NCBI GenBank assembly: GCA_026984795.1
Contig: JALSRK010000052.1
Span: 124,001 to 188,000 of the forward strand
DNA from: Solibacteraceae bacterium
GTDB lineage: Bacteria; Acidobacteriota; Terriglobia; Bryobacterales; Bryobacteraceae
DNA: 64,000 nt
Direction of reading: 5' to 3'
The first letter of the stretch is position 1, and each line of letters starts with the position of its first letter. Of this stretch, positions 26,649-35,947 are shown piece after piece. The position numbers and the translations under genes were made by a program. The notes under the pieces were generated by a model. It searched no databases, had not been told where the DNA came from, and saw nothing but the letters and a program-made list of their open reading frames with translations.

Positions 26649-28334
26649 TCAGCCGGCGGCCATTTCGATCAGTTTCTCGGCGTGGCGCAAGGCTTCCGGC
26701 GTCAGCTTCCGGCCGGAAAGCATCCGGCCGATCTCCCGGACCCGCTCCTCGCGGCCGAGTTCCTCGATGGTCGCCACCGTCCGCCCAGCGGACTGCGCCT
26801 TGCGGACCAGATAGTGATGATCGGCGAAACCGGCAATCTGCGGAAGGTGGGTGACGCAGAGCACCTGGTCGGCGGCGGCGATCTGTTTGAGCCGGCGGCC
26901 GACAGTCTCCGCCGCGCTGCCGCCGACGCCGGCATCGACCTCGTCGAAGACGAGCGTGCGGGGCGGTGCAGCCGTCTTCCGCCGGCTTGACCCGCCGGCG
27001 ACGCAGGTCTTCAGCGCGAGGGCGATGCGCGAGAGCTCGCCTCCGGACGGAACCTTGTCGAGGGGCCCCGGGGGCTGGCCCGGATTGGCGGAGACAAGGT
27101 ACTCGACCCGGTCGATTCCGGCCGGCGACCATCGAGCGCTCTCCAGTTTGATACCGAACACGGCCTTTTCCATCGCCAGCGCCCGCAGCTCCTGCTGGAC
27201 GAGGCGCTCGAGCTTGCGGGCGGCGCTCCGGCGGCGGCGGGAGAGCCGCCGCGCGGCTTCCTCATAGCGGCGCCCCAGTTCTTCCAGTCGCTCTTCCAGC
27301 CGGCGGCGCCTCTCTTCAGAAGTCTCCGTCTCCTCGAGTTTCTGTTTGATCTCTTCGAGGTAAGCGCGAATCTCTTCGATCGTCGAACCGTATTTGCGTT
27401 TCAGCCGGTCGATGGCGGCGAGGCGAGCCTCGATTTCGTCCAGCCGGCGGGGATCGGACTCCAGCCGGCCGATGTAGTGCTGGAGCTCGCGGGCCGCTTC
27501 CTCGATGGCGATCGAAGCCGGCTCGAGGCTGTCGCGGATGGGCTGCAAGCTGGGGTCGTAAGCGGACGCCTCCTCGAGGCTCCGCATCGCCTGTTGCAAG
27601 CGGGCCAGCGCCGCGTCTTCGGCTTCGTAGAGGGCGGCGTGGGCGGCGTTGGTGCTTTCCGCCAACCGGGTGACGTTCTGGAGCACGCGGCGCTCGTGCT
27701 CGAGGGACTCGTCCTCGCCGGGCTGGGGGGCCACGTCTTCAATTTCCCGCCGCTGGAACTTCCACAGGTCCATCAGCCGCAGGCGCTCCTGCTCGGAAGC
27801 CGCCAATCGTTCGAGTTCCTCGCCGGCGCGGCGCCATTCGGCGTAGGCGGCAGCGGTCTCCTCCGCCAGACCGGCGGCGCCCGCGAAAGCGTCCAGCATC
27901 TCCAGTTGCGCCGAGCCTTCGAAAAGACGCTGCTGGTCGTGCTGGCCGTGGATGTCGCAGAGGAAAGGGGCGATCCGCCGCAACAGGGCCGCGGTCACCG
28001 GCCGGCTGCCGGCGAAGGCCCGGGACTTGCCGCCGGTTTGCACTTCCCGTTCGATGAGCAGTTCGCCGTCTTCGGTTTCGACGCCGGCTTCGTCCAGGAT
28101 GGCCTGGAGAACGGGGTCGGACGGAAGTTCGAAAATGCCGGCGACACGGGCGCGGGGGGCGCCGGAGCGGACCAGGTCGGCGGAAGCCCGGCCGCCCAAC
28201 AGAAGCCCGAGGGCGCCAACGATGATCGATTTGCCGGACCCGGTCTCGCCGGTCAGGAGATTGAGACCGGGATGGAAGCGGACACGGAGGCGCTCGACGA
28301 CGGCGTAGTTCTCGACCAGCAGTTCCACCAGCAT
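26649..28334 (-). CDS. recN: DNA repair ATPase RecN
   Basis: The 561-aa SMC-like protein has Walker A GETGSGKS (29-36) at the start and long central coiled coils (about 150-360). The C-terminal signature and Walker B region contain VPSGGELSRIALALK, TLVFDEVDAGVGG and CVTHLPQIAGFADHHY. RecN holds broken DNA ends together during recombinational repair. The start at 28334 (MLVELLVENYAVV) matches the family; the frame is open further upstream without similarity. It is divergent from the tol operon. Confidence 0.96.
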   Translation of the reverse strand: MLVELLVENYAVVERLRVRFHPGLNLLTGETGSGKSIIVGALGLLLGGRASADLVRSGAPRARVAGIFELPSDPVLQAILDEAGVETEDGELLIEREVQTGGKSRAFAGSRPVTAALLRRIAPFLCDIHGQHDQQRLFEGSAQLEMLDAFAGAAGLAEETAAAYAEWRRAGEELERLAASEQERLRLMDLWKFQRREIEDVAPQPGEDESLEHERRVLQNVTRLAESTNAAHAALYEAEDAALARLQQAMRSLEEASAYDPSLQPIRDSLEPASIAIEEAARELQHYIGRLESDPRRLDEIEARLAAIDRLKRKYGSTIEEIRAYLEEIKQKLEETETSEERRRRLEERLEELGRRYEEAARRLSRRRRSAARKLERLVQQELRALAMEKAVFGIKLESARWSPAGIDRVEYLVSANPGQPPGPLDKVPSGGELSRIALALKTCVAGGSSRRKTAAPPRTLVFDEVDAGVGGSAAETVGRRLKQIAAADQVLCVTHLPQIAGFADHHYLVRKAQSAGRTVATIEELGREERVREIGRMLSGRKLTPEALRHAEKLIEMAAG

Positions 28335-28504
28335 CCGAGACCGATTATCCCATCGCGAGCGCCGGCGGGGGCAAGCGGCGGCGGCGGAACACGTCCGGCG
28401 GACGGGCGGCGATCCAACAAAATAGGCCACAATTGTTTTCTCGAAGCTGCTCCGGAAGTCGGCGGCGGGTATGATAGTAGCTTGAGAAAGGAGTACGGTC
28501 CACC

Positions 28505-29185
28505 TTGCCCTCCTACCCCGCTCTCCTACTGCAAGTGAGCCTTTGGGAACTGGTCAGCCGGGCGAAGCCCATTCCCATGGCGGCGATGGCCATCCTGTTG
28601 ATTTTCTCGATCCTGTCGTGGGCCATCGTCTTCTCGAAATGGAACGTGTTCCGCAAGGCGCGGATCGCCAACCGGAACTTCCTGCGGGCCTTCCGGAAAG
28701 CGAACGGTCTGGAAGCGGTGGCGGTGGCGGTGGAGCAATACCGGGCATCTCCGCTGGTAGCCGTCTTCGAATACGGCTACGAAGAGGTGGAGCGGCAGGT
28801 TTCCTCCAAAGGGACGCTGAGGAACAAGCTGGCCCTGGAGCGCAGTTTACAGCTGGCCATCAGCGAGGAGATCGCGAAGCTGGAGCACAACATGAACTGG
28901 CTGGCGACGACGGCGAGCGTCTGCCCTTTCATCGGGCTGTTCGGGACCGTGTGGGGGATCATCGACGCGTTCTCGGCCCTGGGGCTGGCGGGCAGCGCGA
29001 GCTTGCGGGCGGTGGCGCCGGGCATCTCCGAGGCGCTGATCGCCACGGCGCTGGGCCTGGGGGCGGCGATTCCGGCGGCGATCTTCTACAACTACTTCGG
29101 CCACGTGATCCGTGACATCGGGGCGAGGATGGAAGACTTCGCGCTGGAATTCATGAACTTCGCCGAGCAGCATTTCGGCGACTGA
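28505..29185 (+). CDS. tolQ: Tol-Pal system proton channel subunit TolQ
   Basis: The 226-aa MotA/TolQ/ExbB protein has three membrane helices (about 20-40, 135-160, 170-195) and the conserved NWLATTASVCPFIGLFGTVWGI and ISEALIATALGLGAAIPA blocks. With TolR it forms the inner-membrane proton-driven motor that energises the Tol-Pal system during envelope constriction. The start is a TTG at 28505 after AAAGGAG. A TATGAT box at 28470-28475 may be its -10 element, without a convincing -35. It is the first gene of a six-gene operon. Confidence 0.93.
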   Translation: MPSYPALLLQVSLWELVSRAKPIPMAAMAILLIFSILSWAIVFSKWNVFRKARIANRNFLRAFRKANGLEAVAVAVEQYRASPLVAVFEYGYEEVERQVSSKGTLRNKLALERSLQLAISEEIAKLEHNMNWLATTASVCPFIGLFGTVWGIIDAFSALGLAGSASLRAVAPGISEALIATALGLGAAIPAAIFYNYFGHVIRDIGARMEDFALEFMNFAEQHFGD

Positions 29186-29191
29186 CCGGCC

Positions 29192-29635
29192 ATGGCGTTC
29201 TCAGTGAACAACAGCGGATTCAGTGGGCGGAGACGCTTCCGCGGGACGCCGACGCTGTCTGAGATCAACGTAGTGCCGCTGGTAGACGTCGTGCTGGTGC
29301 TGCTCATCATCTTCATGCTGACGGCGCACGTAATGGAGTTCGGCCTGGAGATCGACGTACCCAAAGTCCGGCAGGTGAAAGACACGACGGAGGAGCTGCC
29401 GGTGGTAAGCATCACCCGTTCCGGGGAGCTGTACCTGAACGAGAACCCGGTGAACGTCAACGAGCTCGGCGCACGGGTGCGGGAGCGGTTTCCGGGGGCG
29501 CAGGCGGTCTACGTGCGGGCGGACCGGCTGGCGACGTTCGAGACTTTCGCCCAGGTGGCGGACGCGTTGAGCCGGGCGCAGCTCGAGGTCCGGGTGGTCA
29601 CACAGCCGGAGGAAGACACGCGCGCGGGACAATAG
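29192..29635 (+). CDS. tolR: Tol-Pal motor subunit TolR
   Basis: The 147-aa ExbD/TolR protein has a short cytoplasmic arm, one membrane helix (about 27-48) carrying the proton-conducting Asp in INVVPLVDVVLVLLIIFMLTA, and a periplasmic domain. It lies seven bases after tolQ. It couples proton flow to conformational change in TolA. Confidence 0.93.
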   Translation: MAFSVNNSGFSGRRRFRGTPTLSEINVVPLVDVVLVLLIIFMLTAHVMEFGLEIDVPKVRQVKDTTEELPVVSITRSGELYLNENPVNVNELGARVRERFPGAQAVYVRADRLATFETFAQVADALSRAQLEVRVVTQPEEDTRAGQ

Positions 29636-29645
29636 TTGCAGAGGG

Positions 29646-30449
29646 ATGATGGCGGCGCGTCACTACATATTGGACGAGCGCGAGCCGTTGGGTAAGCCGC
29701 TGCTGGCTTCCATCGCCTTCCACGCGGCCGTTTTCGCGACCCTGGCGGTGTACGCCGTCCTGCCGCTCGGCAAGGTGGTGCAGTGGGGAGACTGGAACGC
29801 GACCGGTGGAGGCGCGGTATCGATCACCCCGGTGAGCAAAATACCTCTGCCAGCGCGCGCGGGCCGAGTGAACCCGGTGGCCAACGACACCGAGTCCCGG
29901 GTACCGGCGCCGCCGCCGCAGGTGAAGCCGCAGCGCCGCAAGGCCGCCCCCGCAGACGAGATGGCCGATGCGGTGGTTCTCAAAGGGCGGCAGGCGGCCA
30001 GACGCCGGGCTACCCGGCGGCGGCGGGCGAATCCTTCGCGGGCGTCGGTGCCGCGCGAGAACCAGCTCTATAGCTCGAGCGGAGCGGCGGCGACGGCGCC
30101 GATGTTCGGCCGGACGGGCGGAGGAGCCGGCGTGGGGTTGGGGCAAGGCAATCCGTTCGGCAGGCGTTTCGGGGCTTACGCGGCGATCCTGCGGCAGCGG
30201 GTGGCGCAGGCCTGGGACACGAGCCGGGTGGATCCGCGGATACAGACGGCGCCGATGGTAATCGTCACTTTCGAGATCCTGCGCGACGGGTCAGTCAGGA
30301 ACGTCCGTTTCCTGCAGCGCAGCGGAATCCCGACGCTGGACTACTCATGCGAACGGGCCATCCTGGACGCGGCGCCGTTCCCGCCGCTGCCCCGGGGCTT
30401 CGAGCGCGACGTGGCAAGAATCGAATTCTGGTTCCAACTACAACGATGA
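29646..30449 (+). CDS. tolA: TolA/TonB-like energy transducer
   Basis: The 267-aa protein has one N-terminal membrane helix (about 18-40), a proline- and arginine-rich periplasmic linker (about 60-150), and a TonB/TolA C-terminal domain. That domain contains the pattern VIVTFEILRDGSVRNVRFLQRSGIPTLD and ends IEFWFQLQR. It bridges the TolQR motor to TolB and Pal at the outer membrane. The linker is much shorter than the long helix of E. coli TolA. Its stop overlaps the tolB start (ATGA). Confidence 0.83.
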   Translation: MMAARHYILDEREPLGKPLLASIAFHAAVFATLAVYAVLPLGKVVQWGDWNATGGGAVSITPVSKIPLPARAGRVNPVANDTESRVPAPPPQVKPQRRKAAPADEMADAVVLKGRQAARRRATRRRRANPSRASVPRENQLYSSSGAAATAPMFGRTGGGAGVGLGQGNPFGRRFGAYAAILRQRVAQAWDTSRVDPRIQTAPMVIVTFEILRDGSVRNVRFLQRSGIPTLDYSCERAILDAAPFPPLPRGFERDVARIEFWFQLQR

Positions 30450-31798
30450 AAAGACGAATTGCATTCCTGTTGGCGGCGGTCGCCGCCGCGGCCTGGGTGA
30501 TCCCCGCCCAGCAAAGCGACGTCATCATCCGGCTGACGCAAGGCGAGAGGGCGGCGATCGCGGTACCGGACCTCAGAGGCGCCGGGGCGGCAGCCGGGCT
30601 CATGGACACGGTGAACAGGACGCTCTTTGAGGAGTTGCAAAGCTCCGGCCTGTTTCGGATGGTGCCGAAAAGCATGTATCCGCTGCACACGCCCCAGCGG
30701 CCGCAGGATTTCGACGAGCGGCGCCCGGAAGACCGCAAAGGGCTGTGGCTGACGGACTGGGCCGAGCCGCCGGTGAACGCGAACTTCCTGACGATCGGCT
30801 ACGGGGCCGAACAGGGCGGGCGGCTGGTACTGTTCGGCTGGCTGTTCCATGTCGATCAGCCGGCGCTGGACAGCGCCCAGGTCTTCGGGAAGCTCTACTT
30901 CGGGGATCTGAACGAAGACGGCGCCCGGAAGGTGGCCCGGGAGTTCGCCGCCGACATCCTGGGACAGTTCGGCTACAAGAGCCTGCTGGGTTCCAAGATC
31001 TACTTCGTCTCGGACCGCACCGGGGCGAAAGAGATCTGGGTGATGGACTATGACGGGTCGAACCAGCGGCAGATCACCCGGTACGGATCCACCTCGACGT
31101 TTCCGGCCGTCTCCCCAGACGGGACGAAACTGATCTTTACGACGTTCGTCGAGGGCTTGCCGATGCTCTACATGCACTCACTGGAGACGGGACGGCGCCT
31201 GCCGTTCTACAACCAGAAGGCCTCAATGAACGCCACGGCGGAGTTCACCCCGGACGGCAAGAAGATTATCTTCTCTTCGACGGCGGCGGGCCGCTACCCG
31301 CAACTCTACATCTGCAATCTGGACGGCACCGGGCTGCAGCGGATCACCTACTCGCGGTCGATCGACGTCGAGCCGACGGTGAATCCGAAGAACCCGAACG
31401 AGATCGCCTTCGTCTCCGGGCGCAGCGGGTTGCCGCAGATCTACAAGATGAACATCAACGGAACGAACGTCGTACGGCTGACGACCGGCGAGGGGGAAGC
31501 GGTGAACCCGAGCTGGCACCCGGACGGGCAGCACATTGCATTTGCGTGGACAAGGGGTTATGATCCCGGTAATTACAATGTTTTCATCATGGACGTTGCG
31601 ACGCGAGAGTACGTGCAGTTGACACACGGCGCCGGAAGGAATGAGAATCCAACCTGGGCGCCGGATGGGCGTCATATCGTCTTCTCGTCGAACCGCAGCG
31701 GATCGACACAGATTTGGACGATGCTGGGTGACGGAACCCAGTTGCGGCAACTCACCACCCAGGGCAATAATGAGAAGCCTGTGTGGAGCAGTCAGTAA
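30446..31798 (+). CDS. tolB: Tol-Pal system beta-propeller protein TolB
   Basis: The 450-aa protein has a signal peptide (MKRRIAFLLAAVAAAAWVIPAQQ). An N-terminal alpha/beta domain (about 25-180) follows, and then a propeller of PD40 repeats (IYFVSDRTGAKEIWVMDYDG, FPAVSPDGTKLIFTTF, NPTWAPDGRHIVFSSNR). It acts in the periplasm and binds Pal. The start ATG overlaps the tolA stop by 4 bp, so translation is coupled. Confidence 0.95.
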   Translation: MKRRIAFLLAAVAAAAWVIPAQQSDVIIRLTQGERAAIAVPDLRGAGAAAGLMDTVNRTLFEELQSSGLFRMVPKSMYPLHTPQRPQDFDERRPEDRKGLWLTDWAEPPVNANFLTIGYGAEQGGRLVLFGWLFHVDQPALDSAQVFGKLYFGDLNEDGARKVAREFAADILGQFGYKSLLGSKIYFVSDRTGAKEIWVMDYDGSNQRQITRYGSTSTFPAVSPDGTKLIFTTFVEGLPMLYMHSLETGRRLPFYNQKASMNATAEFTPDGKKIIFSSTAAGRYPQLYICNLDGTGLQRITYSRSIDVEPTVNPKNPNEIAFVSGRSGLPQIYKMNINGTNVVRLTTGEGEAVNPSWHPDGQHIAFAWTRGYDPGNYNVFIMDVATREYVQLTHGAGRNENPTWAPDGRHIVFSSNRSGSTQIWTMLGDGTQLRQLTTQGNNEKPVWSSQ

Positions 31799-31839
31799 CA
31801 GACTCGATCGACCAAAGATTCCAGGAGGCAAGGTTCAGG

Positions 31840-32652
31840 ATGAACAAACGGAACGTCAGTGCCATCTTGTTGGCATTCTCTTTGTTTCTCATCGCGGCGG
31901 GTTGTAAGAAGAAGGCTCCACCACCGCCGCCGCCGCCACCACCGCCGAAGCCGAAGCCGGCTCCTCCCAAACCGGTGATCGCCACGTTCGTTGCGGAGCC
32001 GTCGAGCATCCAGCGGGGCCAGTCCTCTACGCTGCGCTGGAGCGTGCAGAATGCGACGAACATCTCTATCAACCAGGGGATCGGCAGTGTCCAGGCGAGC
32101 GGGAGCCGCCGCGTGTTCCCGAGCAGCACGACCACTTATACATTGACGGCCAAGGGACCCGGTGGAACGGCGACCGCACAGGCGACCGTGAACGTCACGC
32201 AGCCACCGCCTCCCCCGCCGCCCCCGCCGAAGCCGCCGAAGAAGTCATTGAGCCAACGGCTGGCGGAAGAAGTCCAGGATGCGTACTTCGACTTCGACAA
32301 GTACGACATCCGGTCGGCGCCGGAGAAACCGGTGTGCGACACGGCTGAATGCCGGCAGGACGCCCGCGCCACGCTGACCCGCGACGCGGAGGCGCTGAAG
32401 GCCATCCTCAACGACTTCCCGAGTGCAGTGATCACCGTCGAAGGCCACTGCGACGAACGGGGGTCGGCCGAGTACAACCTCGGTCTGGGTGACCGGCGCG
32501 CCACGTCCGCCAAAGAGTTCCTCGTCAGCCTCGGTGTGCCGGAGAGCCGCTTGCGCACCGTCAGCTACGGCAAGGAGCGGCCCGTTTGCACCGAGTCGAA
32601 CGAAGAGTGCTGGCAACGGAACCGCCGCGTGCATTTCTCTGCCGGACAGTAA
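31840..32652 (+). CDS. pal: Peptidoglycan-associated lipoprotein with an inserted Ig-like domain
   Basis: The 270-aa lipoprotein has the lipobox LFLIAAGC at about 15-22 and a run of ten prolines. An Ig-like beta domain follows (about 43-120: ATFVAEPSSIQRGQSSTLRWSVQNA), then a second polyproline tract and the OmpA-like peptidoglycan-binding domain (YFDFDKYDIRSAP, VEGHCDERGSAEYNLGLGDRRA). Pal tethers the outer membrane to peptidoglycan and docks TolB. Ordinary Pal is about 170 residues, so the Ig-like insert and a Cys-containing insertion (PVCDTAEC) are unusual. AGGAGG precedes the start. Confidence 0.9.
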   Translation: MNKRNVSAILLAFSLFLIAAGCKKKAPPPPPPPPPPKPKPAPPKPVIATFVAEPSSIQRGQSSTLRWSVQNATNISINQGIGSVQASGSRRVFPSSTTTYTLTAKGPGGTATAQATVNVTQPPPPPPPPPKPPKKSLSQRLAEEVQDAYFDFDKYDIRSAPEKPVCDTAECRQDARATLTRDAEALKAILNDFPSAVITVEGHCDERGSAEYNLGLGDRRATSAKEFLVSLGVPESRLRTVSYGKERPVCTESNEECWQRNRRVHFSAGQ

Positions 32653-32739
32653 GCGGCTGGGAAACCATTCACCGGGAGGGCCGTCTCACTCGATAGGGTG
32701 AGAGGGCAACTCCCGGTGTACCATCTCGGAGCTGGAACA

Positions 32740-33567
32740 ATGCGCATCGGCCGCCTTTGTTTGATCGTGCTATTGGTTCTTGCGCCCGCCTGGGGCCAGA
32801 AAAAACAGATCCAGGAGCTGCAGCGCGACATGGCTCTGCTCCAGGACGAAGTCCGCACGATGAACGAGCGCCTGACAAACCTCACGGTGATGGTCGAGCA
32901 GTTGCTCGACCGGACCAGCAGCACGAACACGGCGGTCACCGTACTGGAATCCAGCCTCAAGGACAGCCTGAAAAAGCAGCAAGAAGCGATGGCGGCGCCG
33001 ATCGCGACGCTTGGCGCCAAAGTCGATCAGATGGCCAACGAGTTCCGATACGTGCGCGAGTCCATCGCTGATCTGAACTCCCGGATCGGCAAGATGCAGG
33101 CGCAGATCGATGATTTGAAGACCACGGTGCAGATCCTCTCCGCGCCGCCCGCGCCCCCGGGAGCGCAACCGGGAAGCGCGCCCGCCGCAGGGTCTGCCGA
33201 AGAACTGTTCAACAGCGCCCGCCGCGACCAGTCCGGCGGCAAGCTGGACCTGGCTCTGACGGAATACCAGGAATTCCTGAAGCTGTATCCGAACTCCGAC
33301 CTTGCCCCCGCCGCGCAGTACAGCATTGGAGAGATCTATTTCGCCAAAGGCGATTTCGAGGCCGCCGCCAAAGCCTTCGATCTGGTCCTGGAGCGGTACC
33401 CGGAGAACGAGAAGACCCCGGATGCCACGTTCATGAAAGCCAAGAGCCTCGCCGAGGCGGGGCAAAAGCGCCGGGCGGCGGTGGAGTTCCGGGGGATCGT
33501 CAAGAAGTACGCGGACCTGCCCATCGCCGAGCGGGCGCGTGAAGAGCTGGCGAAGCTCGGCTACTGA
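32740..33567 (+). CDS. cpoB: Tol-Pal accessory protein CpoB (YbgF)
   Basis: The 275-aa periplasmic protein has a signal peptide (MRIGRLCLIVLLVLAPAWG). A coiled-coil trimerisation segment (about 20-130) follows, then a Pro/Ala linker and a C-terminal TPR domain (AEELFNSARRDQSGGKLDLALTEYQEFLKLYPNSD onward). It is the last gene of the tol operon. It coordinates peptidoglycan synthesis with outer-membrane constriction. I choose the start at 32740 because the signal peptide begins there. Confidence 0.9.
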   Translation: MRIGRLCLIVLLVLAPAWGQKKQIQELQRDMALLQDEVRTMNERLTNLTVMVEQLLDRTSSTNTAVTVLESSLKDSLKKQQEAMAAPIATLGAKVDQMANEFRYVRESIADLNSRIGKMQAQIDDLKTTVQILSAPPAPPGAQPGSAPAAGSAEELFNSARRDQSGGKLDLALTEYQEFLKLYPNSDLAPAAQYSIGEIYFAKGDFEAAAKAFDLVLERYPENEKTPDATFMKAKSLAEAGQKRRAAVEFRGIVKKYADLPIAERAREELAKLGY

Positions 33568-33637
33568 CGCGAAACCCGCCGGCGGCAACGTTTCCCCGTC
33601 TCGTTGCATCCTCTCTAGGGTGTGGAGAATTCAGACA

Positions 33638-34357
33638 ATGGAGACGGCGCCATCGGACACCGCACCAGAGAGATCCGAACGGCTCGCTGGAATGATCGAT
33701 CATACTCTGCTGCAGCCGGAGATCAGCGATGAGGAGGTGATCGCCGGCTGCCGTTTAGCGGTCCGGCACAAAGTGGCGAGCGTTCTCGTACGGCCGTCGG
33801 ACGCTGAACTGGCCCTGGGGATCCTGGGTTCGACCGGCATCCGGGTGGGGAGCGTGGCCGGATTCCCGTGCGGATGGGAAACGACGCCGGCGAAGCTGTA
33901 CCAGGCGCGCGACCTCCTGCGCCGGGGCGTCCAGGAGATCGAGGTGACGGTGAACACGGGCAAGCTCCGGTCGCGGCAGTTCCAGTACGTCGAAATGGAG
34001 CTGCAGCAGTTGGCCGACGCTTGCCACGAACGGGGCGCGCTGCTGAAGGCCGTGCTGGACACGACGCACTTGGGAAAAGACCTCCAGATCATCGCGTGCA
34101 AGCTGGCCAAGCGCTCCCGGGCCGACTTCGTCGTGATCTCGGGCAAGGAGGAAGCGCTGGTTCGGGATGCTTTGCGGGTGGCCGCGGCCCAGTGTATTCC
34201 CCGCACCCAACTGAAAGCCGCCGGCATCGAAACTTTGGAACAGGCCCTGGCGGCCAAGGCCTTCGGCTGCACCCGGATCGGCACGGCGAAAACCGCCGAA
34301 CTCCTCGATGCCTGGAGGCGCCGTACCGGGCCGCCTCCGGGGGGTGTAGTTTCGTGA
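33638..34357 (+). CDS. DeoC/LacD-like aldolase homologue with altered catalytic residues
   Basis: The 239-aa protein follows the deoxyribose-phosphate aldolase fold from end to end: MIDHTLLQPEISDEEV, VASVLVRPSDAELA, GFPCGWETTPAKLYQARDLLRRGVQEIEVTVN, RADFVVISGK, and LKAAGIETLEQALAAKAFGCTRIGT. Active DeoC enzymes carry the Schiff-base lysine in a FIKTSTG-type motif. Here that segment reads FVVISGK, so the lysine position holds Val166. The EID of the second motif is EIE. Lys193 is retained. It may be an inactive paralogue or have a different chemistry. It lies between the tol operon and aroDE. Confidence 0.75.
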   Translation: METAPSDTAPERSERLAGMIDHTLLQPEISDEEVIAGCRLAVRHKVASVLVRPSDAELALGILGSTGIRVGSVAGFPCGWETTPAKLYQARDLLRRGVQEIEVTVNTGKLRSRQFQYVEMELQQLADACHERGALLKAVLDTTHLGKDLQIIACKLAKRSRADFVVISGKEEALVRDALRVAAAQCIPRTQLKAAGIETLEQALAAKAFGCTRIGTAKTAELLDAWRRRTGPPPGGVVS

Positions 34358-34400
34358 TCCGCCGGCAGGCGCCGTGCTATTCTAATTCCTCGCCTGACTG

Positions 34401-35909
34401 ATGCCAAGCCGTCCCAACTATCCGCGCACTTGTGTTTCCCTGGGGTTTCCCACTCCGGAACAGATGCTCGCCTGCGCCCGGGAGGAGGCCGCCGCAGGCA
34501 GCACGTTCTTCGAATTCCGCCTTGACTTCTTGCCGGAGCCGGAAAGCGGTCTGAACGCCATCGCGGACTTCCTGAAGGAATGCCCGGAGTGCCGGGCGCT
34601 GGCGACCTGCCGGCGCGAGGCGAACGGAGGCCGTTTCCGGGGGGGTGTAGAGAGCCAGCTGGATTTGTTGACGGCGGCGCTGGAGGCGGGAGCCACGGCC
34701 GTGGATGTAGAGTTGGAAAGCACCCGCGCAGGGATGGCGCGGCGGCTGGAACAGATCCGAAAGCAGGGCGATTTGATCGTTTCCTATCACCATTTCGAAG
34801 CCACACCGGCCATGGAGACCGTTTTCCGGCGGCTGACGCGCATTCCGGCCAAGGCGTACAAGATTGCGGTGACCGCCCGCAAGCCTTCCGATATCCTCCG
34901 GCTGCTGGAGGTCGCCCGGAACCATCGGCGGACACCGCTCATCCTGGTCTCGATGGGCGAGATCGGCTTTCCGGCTCGGGTCGTATCCCCGATCTTCGGG
35001 GGCCTCTTTACTTTCGCCGCACCGTCGTCGGCCGCCGGCACGGCGCCCGGGCAGGTCAATGCGCGGACGCTACGCCAGCTCTACCACGTGGACTCGCTCT
35101 CCCGCACCACGAAGATCTACGGGGTGATTGCCGATCCGGTGGGGCACTCGATCTCCCCGGCGGTGCACAACCGGGCGTTTCACGCCTTGCGGGTGGACGC
35201 GGTGTATGTTCCGTTTCTGGTGCCGCCGACACGGCTCCGAGACTTCTTCACTTTGGCCGAGCGGCTCCCGGTGCGGGGCTTCAGCGTCACCATTCCTCAC
35301 AAACAAAAAGTACTTCGCTACCTGGACCACGTGGACCCGCTGTCACGGCGGATTGGAGCGGTGAATACGGTGTGGCGCAAGGCCGGCAAATGGCGGGGAA
35401 CCAACACGGACGCGCCGGCGGTGACCGGCCCATTGGAAAAGCGGCTGCGCCTGCCGGGCGCCTCGGTGCTGGTGGCCGGCACGGGAGGAGCCGCGCGGGC
35501 GGCGGCATTTGCGGTGGCCGACCGGGGGGCGCGGGTCTGGATCACCGGCCGCAACCTGGACCGGGCCAGGAAGCTGGCCGAGCGCTGCGGGGCGACGGCA
35601 TTGCCGGTGGAAGAGGCCGTCCGGGGCGATTTCGACGCCTTGATCCATGCCACGCCCCTGGGGATGCACCCGAGAACGGAGGCGTGCTTCTTCGATGGGC
35701 GCATCCCGGCTCGCGTCGTCTTCGATATGGTCTACAACCCGTCCGAGACGCTGTTGCTCAAGCGCGCGCGCGGCCAGGGCAAAACAGTCATCAGCGGCCT
35801 GGAAATGTTTGTTGACCAGGCGGTGCGGCAATTCGAGATCTGGACCGGTTGCGAGGCGCCCGCCGCGGTGATGCAGCGCGCGGCCCGCGAAGCGCTGGCG
35901 GGTAGCTGA
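34401..35909 (+). CDS. aroDE: Fused type I 3-dehydroquinate dehydratase / shikimate dehydrogenase
   Basis: The 502-aa protein joins two shikimate-pathway enzymes. Residues 1-225 are type I AroD, with FEFRLDFL, SYHHFE (catalytic His130/131) and the Schiff-base Lys154 in KAYKIAVTA. Residues 238-500 are AroE, with IADPVGHSISPAVHNRAF, SVTIPHKQKVL (catalytic Lys), TNTDAPA, the NADP-binding GTGGAARAAAF, and FDMVYNPSETLLL. It converts 3-dehydroquinate to shikimate in the cytoplasm. Such fusions are known in plants, chlamydiae and some other bacteria. Confidence 0.94.
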   Translation: MPSRPNYPRTCVSLGFPTPEQMLACAREEAAAGSTFFEFRLDFLPEPESGLNAIADFLKECPECRALATCRREANGGRFRGGVESQLDLLTAALEAGATAVDVELESTRAGMARRLEQIRKQGDLIVSYHHFEATPAMETVFRRLTRIPAKAYKIAVTARKPSDILRLLEVARNHRRTPLILVSMGEIGFPARVVSPIFGGLFTFAAPSSAAGTAPGQVNARTLRQLYHVDSLSRTTKIYGVIADPVGHSISPAVHNRAFHALRVDAVYVPFLVPPTRLRDFFTLAERLPVRGFSVTIPHKQKVLRYLDHVDPLSRRIGAVNTVWRKAGKWRGTNTDAPAVTGPLEKRLRLPGASVLVAGTGGAARAAAFAVADRGARVWITGRNLDRARKLAERCGATALPVEEAVRGDFDALIHATPLGMHPRTEACFFDGRIPARVVFDMVYNPSETLLLKRARGQGKTVISGLEMFVDQAVRQFEIWTGCEAPAAVMQRAAREALAGS

Positions 35910-35947
35910 ACGCCGCCGCCGCTGCGGTTTCTATAATAGAAGCACCC

